Assembly: GCF_003865345.1 (NCBI RefSeq)
Contig: NZ_RMVE01000001.1
Location: forward strand, 186,001-250,000
Reading direction: 5' to 3'
DNA: 64,000 nucleotides
Source of the DNA: Nonlabens xiamenensis
Lineage (GTDB): Bacteria > Bacteroidota > Bacteroidia > Flavobacteriales > Flavobacteriaceae
Positions 56,301-64,000 of this stretch are shown here, piece by piece. A model generated the notes under the pieces. It ran no database searches. It had not been told where the DNA came from and saw only the letters and a program-made list of their open reading frames with translations. A program made the position numbers and the translations under genes. Positions within the stretch are counted from its first letter, which is position 1. Each line of letters starts with the position of its first letter.

Positions 56301-56627
56301 ATGAATCTTACCCAATATCCAAAAATTGAGTCCATCAATAAGTGCGAAGACGAACCCATTGCCTTCTACCCGCAGGTTCAAGGTCATGGATGCCTCTTGG
56401 TCGAACGAGATATAGTTTCCTATTTGTTGAATGAGCAAAAGGTAGACCCGGATACTTCTTGTGGAAACGCCACCGCTTTGATTCTGGCCGCTAAATCAGG
56501 TCAAACTGAGATTGTAAAACTTTTGGTAAAAGCAGGTGCTGATATAAGTGCCTCCTATGAAGGTCAGACTGCTGCAGATGTAGCCTTAAAAAATGGCCAC
56601 CAAGAGGTACTGCCACTCTTGAAATAA
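56301..56627 (+). CDS. Chimeric gene: phytochrome N-terminus joined to ankyrin repeats
   Basis: A 108-aa in-frame fusion created at the duplication junction (56402/56403). Residues 1-34 copy the bacteriophytochrome N-terminus, including the putative bilin-binding Cys15 (one change, Lys5 to Gln). Residues 35-108 copy ankyrin residues 68-141 (one change, Glu to Asp). It has no signal peptide, so the product would be cytoplasmic, unlike the parent ankyrin protein. The promoter-bearing 95 bases found before the true phytochrome gene are missing here, and a terminator lies between the preceding protease gene and this start, so expression is doubtful. It may be a fossil of the duplication. Confidence 0.6.
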   Translation: MNLTQYPKIESINKCEDEPIAFYPQVQGHGCLLVERDIVSYLLNEQKVDPDTSCGNATALILAAKSGQTEIVKLLVKAGADISASYEGQTAADVALKNGHQEVLPLLK

Positions 56628-56646
56628 ATAAATTTACCTCAATAAG

Positions 56647-56680
56647 AAAAAATCCTGTCGCTGTCGGCAGGATTTTTTTT
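56647..56680 (+). terminator. Terminator of the ankyrin part (unit 2)
   Basis: Identical hairpin to that at 55097, following the chimeric gene's stop. Confidence 0.85.
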
Positions 56681-56831
56681 GTAGTGAAAATTGAGGGAAA
56701 TGCTTACCAACAGGATCTTTGAAGGAAGCTCCAATACTTTGAAAAAGAAATAAATTCAATAAAGAAACGGTTTTAACACTGAATAATAAATAATATTTTA
56801 ACTTTAGGTAAACCTTTTAAAATGTATTTTT

Positions 56832-57722
56832 ATGAAACTCCCTAACAATCTTTTTAGATCCTGTGCTGTAATTAGCCTTGTATTCGCCTCATGTCAAACC
56901 GAAGAGAAATTTGAGGATGAGATCCAACAGGACACTGAACTCCAGATCACACTATTGGAAGAACAATCAGCTTTTGATTCCAGCCTTCCTAGAGAAACCG
57001 TTACTCTTTATGGTACCGAAATTGAAATGATCGCTTTAGGCAATGGAGATTTTGCCTTGGGCGATATGATCTTCAATCAAGACTACCTTGATCAGTCCAA
57101 TGCTGCCCTAGGCAAAGGTGTGATCGATCGTAGAGCAGGAAAATGGCCAAACAAAACTATTCTCTATCGTTATTCTAACAATATGCCACAGGCGACCAAA
57201 GATAAGGTCAACTATGCAGCCAATTATATTACCAACAATACTGAACTTACCGTCAGGAAATGGAACAGCAACGACTCTGCTGGATACGTTTGGGTAGGTT
57301 ATGTGGAGGACGCAGGCTGTAGTGCCCAGATCGGCTACTTGAATCAAAAATTTCCTGGACAACGTATGAATATTGCTCCTGGGTGTTCCAATGGATCTAC
57401 TATTCACGAATTTCTGCATGCTGCTGGAGTTATGCACGAGCAGAACCATCATAACAGAGATCAATATGTAGAGGTTCTTTACCAAAACATTAGGGACGAT
57501 TTGGAATTTGCCTACACTAAGTTGTCCGACGCAAATGGATATGAGATCTCTGATGTTGTGGATTTAAATTCAATCATGATGTACGGCTCTTACTTTTGGC
57601 AAACCGATGCCGCAAAACAGAATGGATGGAGAACTATGCGCACGGTAAGTGGAGGCACCATTGTTCCCAATAGGTCCTACATGACACAAAAAGATATTAA
57701 TGTCATCAACGGCTGGTACTAA
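56832..57722 (+). CDS. Astacin-family (M12A) metalloprotease lipoprotein, copy 2
   Basis: A 296-aa duplicate of the 55281 protease with the same lipoprotein leader, zinc motif (HEFLHAAGVMHEQ) and Met-turn, so it is predicted active. By eye there are ten amino-acid differences: Glu/Asp, Thr/Ala, Arg/Ala, Val/Ile, Ile/Met inside the zinc motif, Val/Leu, Asn/Ala, Leu/Val, Asn/Ser and Thr/Val. Synonymous changes are at least as frequent, so both copies appear to have been kept under constraint. Most differences fall in the 3' half of the gene. Confidence 0.9.
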   Translation: MKLPNNLFRSCAVISLVFASCQTEEKFEDEIQQDTELQITLLEEQSAFDSSLPRETVTLYGTEIEMIALGNGDFALGDMIFNQDYLDQSNAALGKGVIDRRAGKWPNKTILYRYSNNMPQATKDKVNYAANYITNNTELTVRKWNSNDSAGYVWVGYVEDAGCSAQIGYLNQKFPGQRMNIAPGCSNGSTIHEFLHAAGVMHEQNHHNRDQYVEVLYQNIRDDLEFAYTKLSDANGYEISDVVDLNSIMMYGSYFWQTDAAKQNGWRTMRTVSGGTIVPNRSYMTQKDINVINGWY

Positions 57723-57745
57723 TACCAGACTATCTTTATGTTTAA

Positions 57746-57773
57746 CCCCTGCCAAATGGCAGGGGTTTTCTTT
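57746..57773 (+). terminator. Terminator of astacin copy 2
   Basis: CCCCTGCC-AAAT-GGCAGGGG stem with TTTTCTTTT tail, equivalent to the hairpin at 56196. Confidence 0.8.
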
Positions 57774-57893
57774 TGGAAAGAATTCAATTCTAGCATTTTC
57801 AACTTCAATACCAACCAAAATCCTTATCAGGATTGATGGTGATTGAACTTACTGCCGATAAAAAGAGCTATTTGAAAATACTTCAACAAAGTT

Positions 57894-57926
57894 TTTGTAG
57901 GAATAATACTTATTTGTTTATTTTTG
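57894..57926 (+). promoter_or_regulatory. Promoter of the phytochrome operon
   Basis: TTTG (57894-57897), 21 bases, TATTTTTG (57919-57926), then ATG at 57947. It lies within the 95 bases that are absent from the equivalent place in unit 1. Confidence 0.6.
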
Positions 57927-57946
57927 GATGATTGTCATTGAACAAA

Positions 57947-60175
57947 ATGAATCTTACCAAATATCCAAAAATTGAGTCCATCAATAAGTGCGAAGACGAA
58001 CCCATTGCCTTCTACCCGCAGGTTCAAGGTCATGGATGCCTATTGGTCACGGACGAGAATTTTGTGATCCAACAGGCCAGTTCCAACGCAGAAGAATTTC
58101 TAGGTCAATCAGCAACCGATCTTCAATATTGCGCCATTGAGCAAGTTTTTTCAAAGGAGGTCTTGCAGGAATTAAATCATTGGAAAAAGGATCCAGTGCC
58201 ATTCAAAGCGTATCAATTGGATGGAAATCATTCCTCATTATTATGTATTCCAGGAACTACAGCTGTAGGTTATTTGCTGAGTATTGAATCAAACATTGAC
58301 GCGAGTGAACATAACAATTTCCAACAGAAAATTCTAAGTGTTTTTGGAAGTTTGTCACAGACCAGAAACCTAAATGATCTTACGCAAAAGGCAGCTCAAC
58401 AATTTAAGGATCTTTTGAGCTATGACAGGGTGATGATTTACCAATTTGATGAATGTTGGAATGGAAATGTCATCGCTGAGGTAAAAAATGAAGAATTGGA
58501 ACCCTGGTTGGGATTACAGTATCCTGCTAGCGACATTCCCACCAATGCACGCAAGCTTTTTCATCGTCAAAGAGTGCGCAGTATCAGTAACGTACAGGAG
58601 GACTATGCTTCCATGATACCAGTTGCACACCCTCAAACCAATGAGCTTACAAATATCAGTGATACCGACTTACGAGGATCTTCCCCTTTTCATATCGAGT
58701 ACCTGAATAATATGGGAGTAAGCGCAACCTTAAGCTGTGCCATCATCCTCAATGACGAGTTATGGGGCCTAATTGCTTGTCATCATTACAGCCCTAAAAC
58801 AATGTTGTACCACACAAGACAATCTTGTGTACTCTTGGCTGACATGTTAGCCGCGCAAATCACAGAAAAGGAAAGCAAATCTTACCTGGAGAATATTGAA
58901 AAGGCCACCGAGGTGAGGTCCTCTATCATTTCTGGTATTAGTCAGAAATGGGATTTGGCAGATGGATTGACAAAAAAGGAAGGTCCAAACGCCATGGATC
59001 TATTTCCCTGCTCCGGATTTTCAATCTCGTTTGATCAAGAAATCAGAAACATTGGCCAAGTGCCAGAAAGAGCAATTCTACAACGTATCATCCTTGAATT
59101 ACAAGATCAGTGTGGAGAGAAAGATTTTTATTCCACAGACTGCCTGAAGGATGTTTTACCTTGGATTAACGAGGAAAATGCTAGAAAATTCTCAGGTGTT
59201 TTATTTTACAAAATTTCAAAGAGCAAGGACGAGGCTGCTATCTGGTTTAGACAAGAACAGATAAAGACTATTGAGTGGGGTGGTAATCCTAATCAGGGGA
59301 AATTGAGCAACGAGAATCAAATACGACTTTCTCCACGCAAATCATTTGACAAATGGTCTGAAGAGGTCAAATTCACCAGCATTTCGTGGAAAAAACATGA
59401 AAAAGCAAGTGCCATGGCATTGGTACAAGATTTACGTAATCTGATTGTCAGTAAATACGGTGAAATTTCAAATTTGAATCGCCAACTCAATAGCTTGAAT
59501 AAAGAGTTGGAGAGCTTTAGCTACAGTGTTAGTCATGATTTAAGGGGACCGCTAAGAGGCATCGATGGCTTTGCACAAATCTTAATGGAGGACTATGCAG
59601 ATGTTCTGGATGAGTACGGTAAAGAGTCTCTGAAAATCATCATCAATTCTGCAGACAAAATGAATTCGCTGATGGACGATATCCTCAGCTACAGCGGACT
59701 GAGTAAAACCGTCAAAATCGATGATTTTCATGATGTAAATAGTCTATGTCAGGAAATCATGAGGGATAACAATACCCAAAAGTATTACCCTAATACTGAA
59801 GTTTCAATATCTACTGATATTCCGAAGATTTATGGAGACAAAGCCATGATCTACCAATTATTTTCCAATTTGTTGTTAAACGCCTTTAAATATTCTAGCA
59901 AATCGGAATCACCCCTGATAGAGGTTGGCTATGAAGATACTGACGAGCATATTGTCTATTACATCAAAGACAATGGAATAGGGTTCAAAGAAGAGTACGC
60001 CCAAAAGATTTTTGGCATCTTCAGTAGACTGGTCAAAGACGAATATAAAGGCACCGGTGTCGGGCTTGCCATAGTTCAACGGATTGTCTATCGTCATAAC
60101 GGACAAGTGTGGGCCGAATCCAAAGAAGGAGAAGGAGCAACTTTTAAATTTTATATCCAAAATCCTGCTCAATGA
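57947..60175 (+). CDS. bphP: Bacteriophytochrome sensor histidine kinase
   Basis: A 742-aa red/far-red photoreceptor kinase. Start taken at the ATG 57947; a TTG at 57932 would add five residues. Order: N-terminal knot and PAS (about 10-115) with Cys15 in NKCEDEPI, the position of the biliverdin thioether Cys in bacteriophytochromes; GAF (about 130-300) with the chromophore-pocket PASDIP (193-198) and a C-terminal LWGLIACHHYSP; PHY (about 310-480) with RLSPRKSFDKW in the tongue; HisKA with SVSHDLRGPLRG, His530 the phospho-acceptor; HATPase with NAFKYS, DNGIGF and GTGVGLAI. No residue essential for either half is missing. It overlaps the first response-regulator gene (ATGA). Confidence 0.94.
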   Translation: MNLTKYPKIESINKCEDEPIAFYPQVQGHGCLLVTDENFVIQQASSNAEEFLGQSATDLQYCAIEQVFSKEVLQELNHWKKDPVPFKAYQLDGNHSSLLCIPGTTAVGYLLSIESNIDASEHNNFQQKILSVFGSLSQTRNLNDLTQKAAQQFKDLLSYDRVMIYQFDECWNGNVIAEVKNEELEPWLGLQYPASDIPTNARKLFHRQRVRSISNVQEDYASMIPVAHPQTNELTNISDTDLRGSSPFHIEYLNNMGVSATLSCAIILNDELWGLIACHHYSPKTMLYHTRQSCVLLADMLAAQITEKESKSYLENIEKATEVRSSIISGISQKWDLADGLTKKEGPNAMDLFPCSGFSISFDQEIRNIGQVPERAILQRIILELQDQCGEKDFYSTDCLKDVLPWINEENARKFSGVLFYKISKSKDEAAIWFRQEQIKTIEWGGNPNQGKLSNENQIRLSPRKSFDKWSEEVKFTSISWKKHEKASAMALVQDLRNLIVSKYGEISNLNRQLNSLNKELESFSYSVSHDLRGPLRGIDGFAQILMEDYADVLDEYGKESLKIIINSADKMNSLMDDILSYSGLSKTVKIDDFHDVNSLCQEIMRDNNTQKYYPNTEVSISTDIPKIYGDKAMIYQLFSNLLLNAFKYSSKSESPLIEVGYEDTDEHIVYYIKDNGIGFKEEYAQKIFGIFSRLVKDEYKGTGVGLAIVQRIVYRHNGQVWAESKEGEGATFKFYIQNPAQ

Positions 60176-60591
60176 ACACCGGAAAGCGCACATTGATTCA
60201 TATAGAGGACCGTATGGAGGACATACAATTGGTCAAACGCGTGTTGGAAAAGCAGTTTGATGATGTTGCTGTAGTAAGCTTAAATGACTCGGAGAAGGTG
60301 ATGGAGGAAATTAGTAATGGAAGTTTTTTAAAGAGAAGACCTTTTCTTATTGTGATGGACATCAAGATGCCAAAAATTACTGGATTAGAATTGTTGCGCG
60401 AACTCAGGTCCAGGGACGAATATAAACGTATCCCCTGCGTGATTCTGAGCTCCAGCACACACCCCAATGATCTACAGGAAGCTTATGATCATCATGTAAA
60501 CAGCTATGTAGAAAAACCTAAAAATTTTGCCAATCTAAGAGCAACTTTAGTGACCTTGGTCAACTATTGGCTCAACCTAAATTTAACTTAG
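60172..60591 (+). CDS. Single-domain response regulator (Rcp1-like)
   Basis: A 139-aa receiver domain without an output domain. The acidic pair is E12-D13 (HIEDRMED), the phospho-acceptor D63 in VMDIKMP, then ILSSST and the Lys of YVEKPKN. It resembles the Rcp1 type that partners cyanobacterial phytochromes. Translationally coupled to bphP through a 4-base overlap. The downstream target is not visible. Confidence 0.92.
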   Translation: MNTGKRTLIHIEDRMEDIQLVKRVLEKQFDDVAVVSLNDSEKVMEEISNGSFLKRRPFLIVMDIKMPKITGLELLRELRSRDEYKRIPCVILSSSTHPNDLQEAYDHHVNSYVEKPKNFANLRATLVTLVNYWLNLNLT

Positions 60592-60593
60592 CC

Positions 60594-61157
60594 ATGATTG
60601 ACCAACACCTTAAATTCTTACTGGTCGAGGACGAAATTACCGACGCAGTGTTGATACAGCGCCAAATTGAAAAGTGCGTAGCTGGAACTGAAATCAGAGT
60701 GACAGATAAGCTCCTTTCTTTCCGACATGCCTTAAAAACATTTATTCCAGATATCGTGATGACTGATTATGATTTGGTTGGATTTAACGGAATCGACGTG
60801 ATTAATAATTTAGAGGAGGTTTACCCCAATACACCTGTGATCGTTTGCACTGGGACCCTGAATAGCGAAGAGCTAGCCGCCAACATCATCTTAAAAGGTG
60901 CTGCTGGATTTCTTTTGAAGTCTGATATCAATAACCTTCACAAAAGGCTTGAACCCATTCTTAAGGAAGTACTGAACAACAAAAAGAAAATCTTTGCTCG
61001 CTTGGAAAAAGAACGTCAGCAAAGGGAAGAACTCAATAGAATCCACACCATTCTAAAGAATGCTGCTTCCGCAGATGAACAAGATGAAAAAACAAAGGAA
61101 TATTACCAAAAGGCATTAACAGAAATTGCTGATCGTTTGCCCAGCATTATGAAATAA
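60594..61157 (+). CDS. Response regulator with C-terminal helical extension
   Basis: A 187-aa protein; ATG at 60594, two bases after the previous stop (an earlier alternative start in the same frame overlaps that gene and is less likely). The receiver domain has E12-D13, phospho-acceptor D58 in MTDYDLVG, and Lys in GFLLKSD. Residues about 125-187 form a charged coiled coil (ARLEKERQQREELNRI) with no DNA-binding motif, suggesting protein-protein output or dimerisation. Confidence 0.9.
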   Translation: MIDQHLKFLLVEDEITDAVLIQRQIEKCVAGTEIRVTDKLLSFRHALKTFIPDIVMTDYDLVGFNGIDVINNLEEVYPNTPVIVCTGTLNSEELAANIILKGAAGFLLKSDINNLHKRLEPILKEVLNNKKKIFARLEKERQQREELNRIHTILKNAASADEQDEKTKEYYQKALTEIADRLPSIMK

Positions 61158-61167
61158 GCAAATTACC

Positions 61168-61704
61168 ATGCTACAACAGCTGAGAGACGCTACCAGATCC
61201 ATACACGATGAGTTGGAACAATTAAGCGGCGTAGATAAAATTATGGATCAAAGCATAGATAGGACAGGCTATGAAAGAATCCTGGAAGTTAATTACCATA
61301 CCTATGCTACGGTGGAAAAAAAGATTGCCCCGTATTTATCGGTCCAACCCATTTCAAGCCGGATAGCAATGGATTTGAACCACCCTCCCTCAAATAATGC
61401 TGAGACGTTTAATTATCATCTTCATTCTAAAGATGAGGCCTTGGGCGCTAAATACGTACTGGAAGGGTCTATGTTAGGTGCGTCGTTAATAGCACGTGCA
61501 CTGCAGGATTGCGTGAAGCTACAACCGCTATCAGAACAACATTTTTACAAAAAAGCGACCAAAGAGAGTATGGCAGATTGGCCGTCGCTGATGAATGAGC
61601 TGAAAGAGGTACCTTCTGATTCAGCACAGGCACAAGACATTATTACTGGTGCGCTGCGAACTTTCAATTTATTTAAAAGAAACTACTTACAGCTTCGAGC
61701 TTAA
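61168..61704 (+). CDS. bphO: Biliverdin-producing heme oxygenase
   Basis: A 178-aa heme oxygenase that opens heme to biliverdin, the chromophore of bacteriophytochromes. The proximal heme ligand is His13 in TRSIHDELEQ; the distal helix glycine-rich segment is YVLEGSMLGASL near residue 100. It follows the second regulator by 10 bases, so it is the last gene of the operon and probably supplies chromophore to the kinase. Confidence 0.9.
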   Translation: MLQQLRDATRSIHDELEQLSGVDKIMDQSIDRTGYERILEVNYHTYATVEKKIAPYLSVQPISSRIAMDLNHPPSNNAETFNYHLHSKDEALGAKYVLEGSMLGASLIARALQDCVKLQPLSEQHFYKKATKESMADWPSLMNELKEVPSDSAQAQDIITGALRTFNLFKRNYLQLRA

Positions 61705-61731
61705 CTAGGAAAAACTGAAATTTAATAATAG

Positions 61732-61772
61732 AAAAACGCCCCAAGTTTTACTGAGAAACTTGGGGCGTTTTT
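61732..61772. terminator. Bidirectional terminator between the phytochrome operon and atpC
   Basis: AAAAACGCCCCAAGTTT / AAACTTGGGGCGTTTTT, 17-base arms with a 7-base loop. It lies between convergent stops (61704 and 61791). Confidence 0.9.
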
Positions 61773-61790
61773 ATTAATTAGTATAAGGAA

Positions 61791-62066
61791 TTAGTCTGCC
61801 AAAACAATAGCTTTATTGTCCGTCATTTCCAACACTCCACCGGTGATTTGAAAATCAGTAGTCCCATCAACTTTTGTGAAACGAGCAGCGACGGCCTCGT
61901 CCAACTGGATATTTCCAAAGATCTTAACCGCTCCTTTAGTAAGTAAGGAAACCACAGGGGCGTGATTATCCAACATCTGGAACTGTCCGTTTACACCTGG
62001 AACCGATACAGACTCCACCTCACCGCTGAAAATGGTCATTTCTGGAGTAACGATTTCTAAAATCAT
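61791..62066 (-). CDS. atpC: ATP synthase F1 epsilon subunit (short form)
   Basis: A 91-aa protein, only the N-terminal beta-barrel of epsilon (MILEIVTPEMTIFSGEVESV; NGQFQMLDNHAPVVSLL). The C-terminal two-helix domain that can inhibit ATP hydrolysis in other bacteria (usual total about 130-140 aa) is absent; the gene stops cleanly at ADN-like end VLAD. Second gene after atpD on the minus strand, 72 bases downstream. Confidence 0.93.
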   Translation of the reverse strand: MILEIVTPEMTIFSGEVESVSVPGVNGQFQMLDNHAPVVSLLTKGAVKIFGNIQLDEAVAARFTKVDGTTDFQITGGVLEMTDNKAIVLAD

Positions 62067-62138
62067 AAATATGTTTTTAATGAATCTGCTTTAATCAAGA
62101 GCGCTTGGCCCCTTCATTCAGTTGGTATTGATGACGGA

Positions 62139-63662
<1,524 letters not shown>

Positions 63663-63708
63663 TTAAAGCTTAAAAAGATACAGCTTTTGAGGGCTGTTTT
63701 TCGTGGCG

Positions 63709-63716
63709 CAAAGATA
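63709..63716 (-). promoter_or_regulatory. Candidate -7 element of atpDC
   Basis: TATCTTTG on the minus strand, 58 bases upstream of the atpD ATG. No good -33 partner is seen, so moderate support only. Confidence 0.4.
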
Positions 63717-63832
63717 CTGCATTCCTGTTTATAAAAACAGCGTGTTTTTTAATTTTTTTGGGAGATATAAATCCACCTGGATGAGTAAGACTTATAAAGT
63801 TTCATACCGTACTTTATCATAAAGGATAATCT

Positions 63833-63848
63833 CGCTTTCGCGAAAGCG
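63833..63848. repeat. 16-bp palindrome copy 12 (intergenic)
   Basis: Perfect copy in the 240-base gap between atpD and the partial gene at the window end. The gap otherwise holds the atpD promoter region and AT-rich sequence. Confidence 0.9.
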
Positions 63849-63890
63849 GACACCCCCTGCAGCTGGTCTTAAGAAAATGAAAATTTACAG

Positions 63891-64000
63891 CTAATCAATC
63901 AGCACACCTTCCTGCTCCATGACGGGTAGCGTGGTGGTCTTGTTCTCGGAAATAGAGTAAGCGCTGGCTATATAAACTTTATCAAATAGCTGTTGCCCCA
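63891..64000 (-). CDS. 3' end of an unrecognised gene
   Basis: Minus-strand frame open from the window edge to a TAG at 63891. The visible 35 residues end QLFDKVYIASAYSISENK then TTTLPVMEQEGVLID. Nothing in this tail allows a family call. Confidence 0.5.
   Translation of the reverse strand, partial: GQQLFDKVYIASAYSISENKTTTLPVMEQEGVLID

Larger units (their letters stand above)
54853..56402 (+). repeat. Tandem duplication, unit 1
   Basis: 1550-base unit running from codon 68 of the ankyrin gene, through the first astacin gene, to codon 34 of a truncated copy of the phytochrome 5' end. It is joined head-to-tail to unit 2. Compared with unit 2 it lacks 95 bases in front of the phytochrome-like start. 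Confidence 0.92.
56403..58048 (+). repeat. Tandem duplication, unit 2
   Basis: 1646-base unit: ankyrin 3' part, terminator, second astacin gene, and the intact upstream region and first 34 codons of the phytochrome gene. The difference of 96 bases from unit 1 is accounted for by the 95-base deletion in unit 1 and a one-base indel before the astacin ATG. Confidence 0.92.

Noticed and set aside
57932-57946. TTG start for bphP
   Set aside because: An ATG 15 bases downstream aligns with the family N-terminus and is better spaced from the promoter.

Overview
The window comes from a member of the Bacteroidota, almost certainly a marine Flavobacteriaceae; the genus cannot be fixed from sequence alone. 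Evidence: a protein with a type IX secretion C-terminal sorting domain, a complete Bat (VWA/TPR) operon, lipoproteins with acidic residues after the lipobox Cys, start sites without Shine-Dalgarno sequences, promoters of the Bacteroidota type (TTTG then about 19-21 bases then TAnnTTTG), tandem SulP transporters and a GH16 polysaccharide hydrolase.

Layout. 0-6.7 kb: end of a dienelactone-hydrolase-like gene, hemH, a small membrane protein, aspS, a MORN-like secreted protein, a gene remnant, a TetR regulator and an AarF/UbiB kinase-like gene. 6.7-18.8 kb: a secreted peptidase-S74 protein, fabD, a GH16 lipoprotein, a gene-free stretch of about 0.9 kb, sucAB, a small outer-membrane-type protein and an internally duplicated acidic lipoprotein. 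18.9-33.9 kb: a ligase-associated-type DEXH helicase, waaA, a DegT-family aminotransferase, an ALDH7 dehydrogenase, gpsA, hflX and two SulP anion transporters. 34-43.1 kb: the moxR-DUF58-BatD-like-batA-batB-batC-batD-batE operon on the minus strand. 43.3-54.5 kb: an SDR, bioB, a JmjC-like cupin, recX, hemB, a beta-ketoacyl synthase, a T9SS cargo protein and the biotin operon bioF-(DUF2007/zinc ribbon)-bioD-bioA. 54.6-61.7 kb: an ankyrin/astacin gene pair that has been tandemly duplicated, then a phytochrome operon (bacteriophytochrome kinase, two response regulators, heme oxygenase). 61.8-63.7 kb: atpD-atpC. The window closes on the 3' end of an unrecognised minus-strand gene.

Two observations stand out. 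First, a perfect 16-bp palindrome, CGCTTTCGCGAAAGCG, occurs 12 times plus two near-matches, roughly every 5 kb. Ten perfect copies lie inside genes, in all three reading frames (AFAKA, RFRES or LSRKR), so the constraint is on the DNA and not the protein. Second, a tandem duplication of about 1.55 kb at 54.85-58.05 kb has its breakpoints inside the ankyrin gene and the phytochrome gene. It created an in-frame chimera carrying the phytochrome N-terminus, with its putative chromophore Cys, joined to the ankyrin repeats. A 95-bp deletion between 7-bp direct repeats has removed the phytochrome-type promoter in front of that chimera.

The phytochrome operon looks self-contained: the heme oxygenase would supply biliverdin for the photosensor kinase, which would signal to one or both single-domain regulators. 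No tRNA, rRNA, CRISPR array or intact insertion sequence was recognised.
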